From the NCBI GenBank assembly GCA_029865885.1, contig JARXAK010000231.1, positions 1-64,000 of the forward strand: a stretch of 64,000 nt of DNA, read 5' to 3'. A model generated the notes under the pieces. It made no database searches. It was not told the DNA's origin and saw only the letters and a list, made by a program, of their open reading frames with translations. The position numbers were made by a program, and so were the translations under genes. This document shows, one piece after another, positions 8,581 to 15,530 of this stretch. Position 1 is the stretch's first letter. Each line of letters begins with the position of its first letter. Source of the DNA: Rhizobium sp. Lineage in GTDB: Bacteria > Pseudomonadota > Alphaproteobacteria > Rhizobiales > Rhizobiaceae.

Positions 8581-9201
8581 ATGGAACTGAGACAGAAGCT
8601 GATTTTGGCCTCCGGGTCGCCGCGCCGCGTGGATCTCCTGAAGCAGGCCGGCATTGAGCCCGCACGCCTGATGCCGATGGATCTCGACGAGACGCCGAAG
8701 AAATCCGAACATCCGCGCTCGCTCGCCCGCCGCCTGTCCCCCGACAAGGCCAGGGAAGCCCACCAGCAGGTGCGCAAGGACCTCACCTGGAACGACAGCT
8801 ACATCATTGCTGCCGATACCGTGGTGGCCGTCGGTCGTCGCATCCTGCCCAAGGCGGAGCTGATGCAGGAGGCCTCCTCGGCGCTGCATCTCTTGTCCGG
8901 CCGCAGCCACTGGGTCTTTACCGGCGTCTGCCTGATCGCGCCCGACGGCAAGCTGCGCCAGAAGATCGTCGAGACCAAGGTGCGCTTCAAGCGCCTCTCC
9001 GGTTACGACATCGAATGCTACCTGGCCTCCGGCGAATGGCGCGGCAAGGCCGGCGCCTATGCCATCCAGGGCATTGCCGGCAGCTTCGTCCAGAAGATCG
9101 TCGGCTCCTACACCAATGTCGTTGGTCTGCCGCTCTTTGAGACGCTGCAGATGCTCTCCGGCGAGGGCTATGACGTGCATACCGGCTGGACGGAGGGCTG
9201 A
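8581..9201 (+). CDS. maf: Maf family nucleoside triphosphate pyrophosphatase
   Basis: Maf proteins hydrolyse non-canonical or ordinary nucleoside triphosphates to monophosphates and are linked to septum control and nucleotide-pool cleaning. The 206-aa protein starts with the family motif [14 protein letters not shown] (residues 7-20), has the catalytic acidic [11 protein letters not shown] segment near residue 80, and ends with the [11 protein letters not shown] motif. Substrate preference cannot be fixed by eye. yacG follows after 2 bp, the usual maf-yacG arrangement. Confidence 0.93.
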   Translation: MELRQKLILASGSPRRVDLLKQAGIEPARLMPMDLDETPKKSEHPRSLARRLSPDKAREAHQQVRKDLTWNDSYIIAADTVVAVGRRILPKAELMQEASSALHLLSGRSHWVFTGVCLIAPDGKLRQKIVETKVRFKRLSGYDIECYLASGEWRGKAGAYAIQGIAGSFVQKIVGSYTNVVGLPLFETLQMLSGEGYDVHTGWTEG

Positions 9202-9203
9202 CC

Positions 9204-9416
9204 GTGGCAGACGGAGGAGAACAGCGGACCGCCAAGGTCGAGCCGCTGCGCAAGGCGCGGCCTTGTCCCGAATGCCGTCGTCCGTCGACGCGCGACAACT
9301 ATCCCTTCTGCTCCGACCGCTGTCGGAACCTGGATCTCTCGCGCTGGCTGAAAGGCTCCTATGCCATACCGGTCGCCGACGACGAGTCCAAGGCCGACGA
9401 CGACTACCGCGACTGA
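9204..9416 (+). CDS. yacG: DNA gyrase inhibitor YacG
   Basis: YacG is a small zinc protein that binds GyrB and blocks DNA binding by gyrase. The 70-aa protein carries the four zinc ligands as CPEC (residues 21-24) and CSDRC with the conserved RNLDLSRWL that follows. The start is GTG at 9204, 2 bp after maf. The acidic tail DDESKADDDY is typical. The downstream gap to tRNA-Phe contains that tRNA's promoter. Confidence 0.93.
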   Translation: MADGGEQRTAKVEPLRKARPCPECRRPSTRDNYPFCSDRCRNLDLSRWLKGSYAIPVADDESKADDDYRD

Positions 9417-9522
9417 TGGATTTGCAGGCCGCAAAGCCGGTCTGCAACCGCTCGCGATCCCCTTGTTCTCGTTCACCTTTTAGCGATTTTCACATCTTCT
9501 TCAAAAAAGTGGCCGAAGGTGC

Positions 9523-9550
9523 TGGACATGGCCGAACAAGATGTTATAAC
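9523..9550 (+). promoter_or_regulatory. Probable sigma-70 promoter of tRNA-Phe
   Basis: TGGACA (9523-9528), a 16-bp spacer and TATAAC (9545-9550) form a plausible promoter 72 bp upstream of tRNA-Phe. A GC hairpin (CCGGGGAAATGCCCCGG) and GGTCTTGAAAAAAGACC follow in the leader. It is the best match in the interval but was judged by eye. Confidence 0.5.
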
Positions 9551-9622
9551 CCCGCTCGCTCCCGGGGAAATGCCCCGGCGGTCTTGAAAAAAGACCGGCA
9601 GGCTTTTAAAACAAGCCGAGAT

Positions 9623-9698
9623 GCCCGGATAGCTCAGTTGGTAGAGCAGCGGATTGAAAATCCGCGTGTCGGTGGTTCAAATCCGCCTCCGGGCACCA
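9623..9698 (+). tRNA. tRNA-Phe (anticodon GAA)
   Basis: A complete 76-nt cloverleaf. The acceptor is GCCCGGA/TCCGGGC with encoded ACCA, the D arm contains GCTCAGTTGGTAGAGC, the anticodon stem GCGGA/TCCGC has loop TTGAAAA (anticodon GAA), and the T arm contains GGTTCAAATCC. The 3' part from 9654 is repeated exactly at 21553, marking insertion of the downstream island into this gene with the tRNA restored at the left end. Confidence 0.97.
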
Positions 9699-9703
9699 TT
9701 TTT
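9654..9703 (+). repeat. Left attachment repeat of the tRNA-Phe island (attL)
   Basis: These 50 bp, from the anticodon loop through the CCA and five T residues, are identical to 21553-21602. The flanking bases differ (A and A here, G and C at the right copy), which defines the repeat length. This is the classic product of integrase-mediated insertion at a tRNA 3' end. Confidence 0.95.
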
Positions 9704-9803
9704 ATTCAGCAAGTTCAATGCGATGTGGTGCAAGTGCCTGGTGGGCGCTCCGGCTTGAAATGCGCTTGGGTGTCATTCTGGGTATCAGGTGTGTGCGCCG
9801 GAT

Positions 9804-11273
9804 CTAACGCCCCCAACGTTGCTGCATGTCTGTCGGATACGTCATCGAAAAGTATCTATCTTTCGCTGGGTCAAACGGTAGGAAAACATGCGTGGGAAGT
9901 TCCCAATCTGCGTTTCCGTTAGCAACTTGCTGAGCAAACTGTAAAATCTGCCACTTAGCGAGCGCTCGATACCATGCCGTATTCCGAGCTGTGATATCCG
10001 CATGCCATGCATTTGCGACTACATTCATTTCATTGGTGGCTTTCTGTAACGCTTCTTCGCGTTCTGAGGCCGTGAGGTTCTCTACGATGTATCCGATGAC
10101 ACCATAGTCTAGTTCGGAAACTGCCATCCAAGTCAGATGGTTGTCTTGCTTTGGCGCATCGAAATTCCAATCCATCCAATGCTGGTAGACCAGTGACCAT
10201 AACTGCTTGCGTTCTTCTAAATCGGCAACTCTTGCAAATGCCGCGATACAATCGGTTGTGGCCTCTCGGCATTCGCCGTGAGACGCGTTGAGCTCAATCG
10301 CTTCAATGCAGGCTGATTTTGCCTCAATAGAGGCGCCATTCAGACTGTATCCCAAGGCTGCCTGCAGCACTTCTGTCCGAACGGGATAGCGGTTAAGGGC
10401 TCTCATCCATTTCCGCCACTCCCCTGCATCCTGCTGAACATCTTTGAATAGTGCTGCAAGAGCTTCCAACGTTTCTTCCGAAAGCGTTTCATTTCGAGGG
10501 TGGTTGAATGCAAGACTCTGAACCAGGGCAAATCTGCCACGGTTCGATTTCAGAGTCCGACCAATCCTGCCGATCTGATGCGAAGTCATAGCGCCCGCTA
10601 CGCAAATTATAAGCAAAATTGAACCGAACTGGTCGACCGCCAAGCCGAGTGCATATTCCCCCTTGTTTGTGGTGCACAAACAGGTGGTCGCCTCGGCTAG
10701 GTAGTGGTCAGGGTAAACAGAGGAGGCAACCGTCCTCCATAGAGACTCAATTGTGGGCCAATCAGCGTCTTTGTCGGCCTGAACAAAAGCATCAACAGCT
10801 TCTCGTTCCCAAATAGGTTCGGCCTTCCCTCCAGAACTGAACTCGGAGTGTGTTGTTCCTATAAGCGCTGCCATACTCGCGAACAGATTGTCACTGAGAA
10901 AGGCAACTGGAATACGCTCCCAGATTGGCTTATCAAATAAAAACGCGCGCGAAACGCTGAGAATTGCTGCAAGCTTCGGCAAATCAGGTTTTTGCTGCTT
11001 GCATGCCTTGAGCTCGTTCAGCAACCATGCCAATCGATCCACCCAGATTGCTTTATCATTTGCTGTCAACGGCTGTCTGGAATGGCGATAGCTGTAGATT
11101 GCCCCAAGGTCCAACTGATAAGCTTCCGAAAGGGCCTGTCGCTGGCTATCCCCTTCAAGCACAAATGGGTTATTCAAGGACGATAGTACTTTGATGATAT
11201 TTTTCGGTCCTACGGGATCCGGAACCGTCTCAGAGGTTGCTATCAACTCACCCCAGTCTAGTTGTGTGGACAT
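9804..11273 (-). CDS. Unknown large protein, partner of the PLD-like gene
   Basis: This 489-aa protein is of no family I recognise. It is mostly helical by appearance and Trp- and Ala-rich (EWRKWMRALNRYP; YQHWMDWNFDAP), with no Walker motif, no signal peptide and only one short hydrophobic stretch (GSILLIICVAGAM near residue 230). The start at 11273 overlaps the stop of the upstream gene as TAATG, so the two proteins are translationally coupled and probably act in a fixed ratio. A longer frame starting at 11321 would run further into the neighbour and is rejected. Position at the island edge with a nuclease-like partner suggests a defence or toxin-antitoxin-like role, which is inference. Confidence 0.75.
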   Translation of the reverse strand: MSTQLDWGELIATSETVPDPVGPKNIIKVLSSLNNPFVLEGDSQRQALSEAYQLDLGAIYSYRHSRQPLTANDKAIWVDRLAWLLNELKACKQQKPDLPKLAAILSVSRAFLFDKPIWERIPVAFLSDNLFASMAALIGTTHSEFSSGGKAEPIWEREAVDAFVQADKDADWPTIESLWRTVASSVYPDHYLAEATTCLCTTNKGEYALGLAVDQFGSILLIICVAGAMTSHQIGRIGRTLKSNRGRFALVQSLAFNHPRNETLSEETLEALAALFKDVQQDAGEWRKWMRALNRYPVRTEVLQAALGYSLNGASIEAKSACIEAIELNASHGECREATTDCIAAFARVADLEERKQLWSLVYQHWMDWNFDAPKQDNHLTWMAVSELDYGVIGYIVENLTASEREEALQKATNEMNVVANAWHADITARNTAWYRALAKWQILQFAQQVANGNADWELPTHVFLPFDPAKDRYFSMTYPTDMQQRWGR

Positions 11274-12853
11274 TACGGCTGCTTCCAGACGAGATTTGTT
11301 GGCTGATCGACGGCATCCCATAGTTCCAGAAAGGCATCGTGGATCAGTTGCCCGTTATCGGCTTCCTGTAAAATGTGATGTGCTTTCCCAAGCCCGTTGA
11401 CCGAAGTTCCCAAGGACCACGCTCTCGCGCCGTTTTCGAGATATGGAAATATGATAAAGCGGTCATGGAAGTCCCACCCGTTATTTCCGTCGCTCGAACG
11501 AAATTCGATTTTTAAGCCGTGGAAATTGCTCCTTAGGTTCTGCAAGAGGGCCGCATATGTCGCTTTTAATGCCTCTTTCGTGGTTGTTGAGCCTGCGGGC
11601 GTTTTTAGTGCTGTAATAGCGCGCATTTCGGAGCCAAAGTTCTTGTTGTAAAACAATGTGTCAATTACATCTTGCGGCGCAAGAAACGGATCCCACAGCC
11701 ACACTCCTTTGAATCCGAATTGGTCGATAAGACCCCTGACGTCGCTTAAGGCTCTGCTTCGCTCCGTCGCGGCACCATGTTGCTTGGGATTGTATTGGAC
11801 AAAGCGCCTTTGTTCAGTCAGCCTCGTTCGTTCCTCTTTGTAAATTCGGTTGCGCACTGGACGACGGATATCTGATGCGCTCGTATCACCAACGATAGAC
11901 TGGGTGTCATGCCCGACCAGTTGGACCCTCATATCTTGGAGATTTGAATCATAGGCGTTCGATTGAAAAACACGGGGCTCATGCCGCACCAAGCCCATAC
12001 CGAAGCTGACGGTATTTATAAATGCGGTTTCGTCAGTTGCGCTTAGGAGGATATTATTCTGAGGGTCCCATATATGGCCGCGAAATGTCCCTATGCCTGC
12101 GTCAGGAGCTATGATCGCCTCACCGTCTGTAATGTTCATGGAGCCAAAACCCAATATGGTTTCGTCGTAAACCACCTCAACGGTCGCATTCAAATTTCGA
12201 GGAGTTGCTTTCGGATGCCAAGCGACTTCCACTGCGTACTCGCCGCCTCTCCGTCCAAATCGACTTTGAATTACCTCAACGGGGAGCTGTATCGTAACCC
12301 CTCCTAGCCTGTCGGCCAGCTTTCCAATGTGTAGAGGTATAGCAGTCGATATTTTTTCGGACAGGTCGAGCAAAGATGTCGATTTGCTCAGCAAGGGCGC
12401 CAAGCCCGTTTTCAACGGATCGATGAGTTCAAATACGAGGCTTCCATTGCCGAAATTGTTTTTCAGAACTCTATTATACGGAATGTCGTTTAGGGAATTT
12501 GCTGGTACAAACTGTCGTTGTAGCGGCGTGAGTTTCCCCACCCAAACTGGCAGAGAGGCTGGTAGCCATGTCCCCTCCGACTTTAAGACGTTTAGGCTTT
12601 CCAAGAGCTTGGGGATTGAGAGCATTTGTCGATGTAAACCGAAGCTCCACCCCTTTAGCGAATTGAGTGCGATGCGCTTGGTGAGGAAACCTGTCTCAAG
12701 CACGCTCAATCCGTCATCCCCGGCGATTGCAAGGGTGAAGAGATTTATCGGAGTTCTTGAATTTGGAGGATAGCCAAGAATTTCGAGTAGTTCGAACTGG
12801 GTGAAAAAACCGACGATGCCGTCTTGCAATAGTGTTTCGAGTTCTGGCCACAT
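11273..12853 (-). CDS. PLD-like (HDRF...GTSxN) domain protein, putative phosphodiesterase/nuclease
   Basis: The protein has 526 aa. The C-terminal third carries H463-DRF, then G482-TSVN-GLGK490, preceded by WDPFLAPQDV near residue 385. This HDR(F/Y)...G.S...LGK arrangement is seen in divergent phospholipase D-like phosphodiesterases of bacterial defence loci and departs from classical HxK. The N-terminal roughly 350 residues match nothing I know; a beta-rich stretch around 190-260 may be a sensor or binding domain. The whole protein may belong to the VPA1262-like group, but that is a weak recollection. The gene overlaps the next one by TAATG. Catalysis is inferred from motif only. Confidence 0.75.
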   Translation of the reverse strand: MWPELETLLQDGIVGFFTQFELLEILGYPPNSRTPINLFTLAIAGDDGLSVLETGFLTKRIALNSLKGWSFGLHRQMLSIPKLLESLNVLKSEGTWLPASLPVWVGKLTPLQRQFVPANSLNDIPYNRVLKNNFGNGSLVFELIDPLKTGLAPLLSKSTSLLDLSEKISTAIPLHIGKLADRLGGVTIQLPVEVIQSRFGRRGGEYAVEVAWHPKATPRNLNATVEVVYDETILGFGSMNITDGEAIIAPDAGIGTFRGHIWDPQNNILLSATDETAFINTVSFGMGLVRHEPRVFQSNAYDSNLQDMRVQLVGHDTQSIVGDTSASDIRRPVRNRIYKEERTRLTEQRRFVQYNPKQHGAATERSRALSDVRGLIDQFGFKGVWLWDPFLAPQDVIDTLFYNKNFGSEMRAITALKTPAGSTTTKEALKATYAALLQNLRSNFHGLKIEFRSSDGNNGWDFHDRFIIFPYLENGARAWSLGTSVNGLGKAHHILQEADNGQLIHDAFLELWDAVDQPTNLVWKQP

Positions 12854-12988
12854 AGTCGGTCTCGCAGCATGCTTCTAATATCGCGAGACTGACTATGCGC
12901 TTTTGTCGTGATTCTGTCGATGTTGGTTGCAACTAAAGATAAATCCGGGGGCGTCTGTGTGAAAGTCCTCTTCCGCAGGATGCTGCAT

Positions 12989-13204
12989 TCATTTTCCGAC
13001 GAACAGTTCCCTTGCTTCTTTCTCGCCCGCTGACCCTTTGAGCCACTGCCAAGGTGAGCGCGGCTTGTGCGACTTTGCCAGCTCCGGGTACTTCTTCGGG
13101 TCGCGGGTGGCATCGCGCAGGCGTTCGCGTGCCTCCTTCGGATCGATCTTCAGCTCGGCGCACAGCGCCTTGAGGGTGATGATTTCGGGGGCCTTGTCGG
13201 TCAT
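12989..13204 (-). CDS. Small hypothetical protein
   Basis: A 71-aa protein with a Lys/Arg/Glu-rich sequence (LKALCAELKIDPKEARERLRDA) that looks like a short helix-turn-helix or coiled DNA-binding segment, followed by PRSPWQWLKGS. The ribosome-binding site AAGGAG lies just upstream of the ATG at 13204, supporting a real gene. Small proteins of this look recur in rhizobial islands. No function is assigned. It stands alone between the defence-like pair and the XRE regulator, all on the minus strand. Confidence 0.7.
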   Translation of the reverse strand: MTDKAPEIITLKALCAELKIDPKEARERLRDATRDPKKYPELAKSHKPRSPWQWLKGSAGEKEARELFVGK

Positions 13205-13286
13205 GATCGTCTCCTTCGGTTCAAGACGATCTTTTCATTAAGACAAGGTCTGAGCGGCTGTCAGGGAAAATCCCGTATCCTTCTGA

Positions 13287-13529
13287 TCATTCGAGTTTGG
13301 ACAGGAGCCTGTCGAGCAGCACCGTCGGATTGCTGCCCATAGCCTTCACCAGCGTCGCAAACTCCAGCACGTCTATCCGCCGTTCCGCGCCTTCGACCTT
13401 GGCCACATAGGATTGCGGTTTGCCGAGCCTGTCGGCCACCTGCTGTTGGGTCAATTGAGCCGCGCGACGTGTCTCCACGAGGAGTTCGACGAGACGCTCG
13501 TACTCGGGTGTGTGGGTGGATTTGGTCAC
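13287..13529 (-). CDS. XRE-family helix-turn-helix regulator
   Basis: An 80-aa single-domain regulator. The HTH is evident at residues 23-50 (AAQLTQQQVADRLGKPQSYVAKVE), followed by the usual ERRIDVLEF segment. It starts with GTG at 13529. The gene is divergent from the membrane-protein gene at 13632, and the 102-bp intergenic region contains the inverted repeat TATCCC-N5-GGGATA, a plausible operator for it. A role in controlling island genes is inferred. Confidence 0.87.
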   Translation of the reverse strand: MTKSTHTPEYERLVELLVETRRAAQLTQQQVADRLGKPQSYVAKVEGAERRIDVLEFATLVKAMGSNPTVLLDRLLSKLE

Positions 13530-13583
13530 GCGCTCCGACGTCCAAGAAATTCCGGAGCAAGTGGAATAATCCCGATTTAGAAT

Positions 13584-13600
13584 TATCCCATTTAGGGATA
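13584..13600. promoter_or_regulatory. Inverted repeat, candidate XRE operator
   Basis: TATCCC-ATTTA-GGGATA is a perfect 6-bp inverted repeat with a 5-bp spacer, and a partial copy (AATCCCGATTTAGAATT) lies just upstream at 13567. The site is between the divergent XRE gene and the 13632 gene, in AT-rich sequence likely to hold both promoters. Confidence 0.5.
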
Positions 13601-13631
13601 TTATGCTGCATATCCTCGGTGGAGTGCAGCA

Positions 13632-13910
13632 ATGGAACTTCTGACTTCAAGCTATGCGCCGTTTATCGGCATCGCCGCTTTTGCCGCTGGCGCATTCCTT
13701 TCCGTCGAATGGCAAGGCCGCATTCGCCCTATGCTCATCCCGCGCGCCGAGATCGAGCAGCTGGCGGATGACCTGTTCGACAAGCACGGGGACCGCGCTG
13801 AAGAATTTGCCGCGATGGAAGAGGACCGCGCTTGGCGCTATTCGCAGAACTTCGAGCAAGGCAAATGGCGGCGGGTGCGCAAGGTACTGGAACGTCGCAG
13901 CCGTCTTTAA
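13632..13910 (+). CDS. Small membrane-anchored hypothetical protein
   Basis: A 92-aa protein with one N-terminal membrane segment (residues 9-25, FIGIAAFAAGAFLSVEW) and a charged cytoplasmic region (LADDLFDKHGDRAEEFAAMEEDRAWRY) ending in a basic tail. GGAG lies 8-10 nt before the ATG. The layout suggests an inner-membrane anchor with a helical soluble domain. No family is recognised. It is divergent from the XRE gene and may be its regulatory target. Confidence 0.7.
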   Translation: MELLTSSYAPFIGIAAFAAGAFLSVEWQGRIRPMLIPRAEIEQLADDLFDKHGDRAEEFAAMEEDRAWRYSQNFEQGKWRRVRKVLERRSRL

Positions 13911-14413
13911 CTGACCGGCAGACCGTGCGGACTATGCGCACGCGGCCGCGTTACATCGGCGCCGGAAACATCGCCGTGTCGCTCACTGGTGAGCCAGGAC
14001 GCGCCGTCGGCACGTTACGCGGTGTAGCGACATGCTTCAGCCGATCAACGGCCCTCAGAGGTCAAATTCAACGATTTCCGCGACAGCATTTCACCCAATT
14101 GACACCCAGGAGACGTGCTGGTCCTCTTTCATCAAGCCGTCACCCTTGTATTCGTTGGCCAATTCGCTTGGTCCGGTGGGCCGACACGTTGATCAATTAT
14201 CCCAGTGTCGGTCCGGTGACGTTTCCCGCACGTCTCGACCTGTTGATGCTGGCGAAAGCCAGAAGACCGACCGGCTCCATGCAGCTGCAGGTATGGGGGA
14301 GGGCGTTTTTTATTTGCGACCTCGCTTAGCGTAGATCAGAAGGGTTACATGTTGCCGAGATTTCGAGCCTATAGCCGATACGAGGCGCATTTCGATTTTT
14401 TGGGGAGTGGGGG
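13911..14413. other. 503-bp stretch without a supported gene
   Basis: Frames of about 100 codons exist here on the plus strand, but none has a recognisable domain, a good start signal or coding-like composition, and several overlap each other. It may be a decayed gene or regulatory sequence for the nuclease-like gene at 14414. I see no repeat or RNA motif in it. Confidence 0.4.
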
Positions 14414-14932
14414 ATGGCAACGGAAGCAAGCTTACTCGGCGCGGCGGGTGAACACTTTATCATGTGCGAGCTTTTGCGACGGGGCTACATCGCGGCGCTC
14501 GCACCTCAGGGTGTTCCCAATACCGACATAGTCGTAACAGACCCGACCGGCGATAGGCTTTGCACGATCCAAGTGAAGTCACGTCGAGACATCGGATCCG
14601 ATGGTGGCTGGCATATGAAAGCCAAACACGAAGAGATCGTAGGCGAGCGGCTTTTCTATTGCTTCGTGGACTTCGGTAAATCACCGCAGGACAGGCCTGC
14701 TGTGTTCGTGATGCCGAGCGCGATCTGCGCGAAGGTTCTGGCCGAGTCACATGCGGCGTGGCTTTCAAATCCGGGTAAAGGTGGTCATCAGAGAAAGCAA
14801 ACTCCTATGCGGCGCATGGTGCCGGACTACGAGTCCGCTTTCAGGCCGCTCGCCAATCCCTATCCGAAGGGATGGATGGAGCCATATCGTGATGCATGGC
14901 ATCTACTCGGCCTCGCGAAAGAAGCCGAGTAG
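14414..14932 (+). CDS. PD-(D/E)XK-like small endonuclease-fold protein
   Basis: The 172-aa protein begins GAAGEHFIMCELLRRGYIAA, continues with GVPNTDIVVTD and then IQVKSRRD. The order E-x(n)-D-x(n)-Q-x-K is the PD-(D/E)XK nuclease core as found in group-I-intron-type and Holliday-junction-resolvase-like small proteins. GGAG is present ahead of the ATG. It stands alone, without a methyltransferase, so it is not a simple restriction enzyme. The roles open to it are island maintenance, DNA processing or defence. The nuclease fold call is fairly good; catalytic activity is inferred. Confidence 0.65.
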   Translation: MATEASLLGAAGEHFIMCELLRRGYIAALAPQGVPNTDIVVTDPTGDRLCTIQVKSRRDIGSDGGWHMKAKHEEIVGERLFYCFVDFGKSPQDRPAVFVMPSAICAKVLAESHAAWLSNPGKGGHQRKQTPMRRMVPDYESAFRPLANPYPKGWMEPYRDAWHLLGLAKEAE

Positions 14933-14942
14933 GTGTCAAGCG

Positions 14943-15239
14943 TCAATTAGTTTTCGTGCGCGGGATGATGTCAAACGGCATCCTGCCACTTTTCATGATG
15001 GGTTCGTACTTTTCGATGTGCCCCTTGATCGTCATCGCATGTTTGAACGCAAGGTCACTCCGCGAATACGTCTCGAAGCCGTGGATGGCGGACCATACCC
15101 CGACGACTTCCAGCAGGGCCTCGACGACGTCGGTATTTTTCACACAGGTCCTGCCTCCGTCGTCGGCATTCAAGGTTTGCCAAATTGCTGCTTGGATTGC
15201 GCCCTTCAGAGCGGGCTGCTTCTTGGTGTTGCTGTTCAT
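14943..15239 (-). CDS. Hypothetical protein (98 aa)
   Basis: The start at 15239 is set by an ideal AAGGAG 8 nt upstream; an earlier in-frame start at 15287 lacks this. The protein is helical with Lys-rich ends and no recognisable domain (GAIQAAIWQTLNADD; VVEALLEVVGVWSAIHG). It converges with the nuclease-like gene at 14414, with 10 bp between the stops. Function unknown. Confidence 0.7.
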   Translation of the reverse strand: MNSNTKKQPALKGAIQAAIWQTLNADDGGRTCVKNTDVVEALLEVVGVWSAIHGFETYSRSDLAFKHAMTIKGHIEKYEPIMKSGRMPFDIIPRTKTN

Positions 15240-15433
15240 GCTTGTCTCCTTTTGTGGACATCCCAAGCTTAGAAACTTGAACAGCAAGCGTCCCGGTATG
15301 GTTTGAAACGGCTCGCGCCGTAGAATGAGGACCTGGGAGGTAATGCAGTTGTTCAGAACAATCGTATGTAAATATTTTTGAGAGACTGCTTATGCCTTCG
15401 TGCCGCCGATCGACCGGAAACACGCAAGCAATT

Positions 15434-15477
15434 CACTTGTTCAAAATTCATGTACATGAGGGAGTTTTGAACAAGTG
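15434..15477. repeat. 13-bp perfect inverted repeat enclosing a 10-bp palindrome
   Basis: CACTTGTTCAAAA (15434-15446) is exactly complementary to TTTTGAACAAGTG (15465-15477). The 18-bp interval contains CATGTACATG (15449-15458). It lies in the 291-bp gap between the 98-aa gene and the primase stop. It could be a bidirectional terminator, a replication or excision signal, or a protein operator. It is too long for a simple terminator and has no T run. Confidence 0.6.
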
Positions 15478-15530
15478 CACGCGAAAGCGCCCGCCAAATG
15501 AGGCAGGCGCTGGTAATGTTGCCCGGGATG

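Noticed and set aside
9059-9922. Long plus-strand frame running through yacG and tRNA-Phe
   Set aside because: It overlaps three well supported features in another phase.
14032-14334. 100-codon plus-strand frame in the island gap
   Set aside because: No domain, poor start signal and composition not coding-like.
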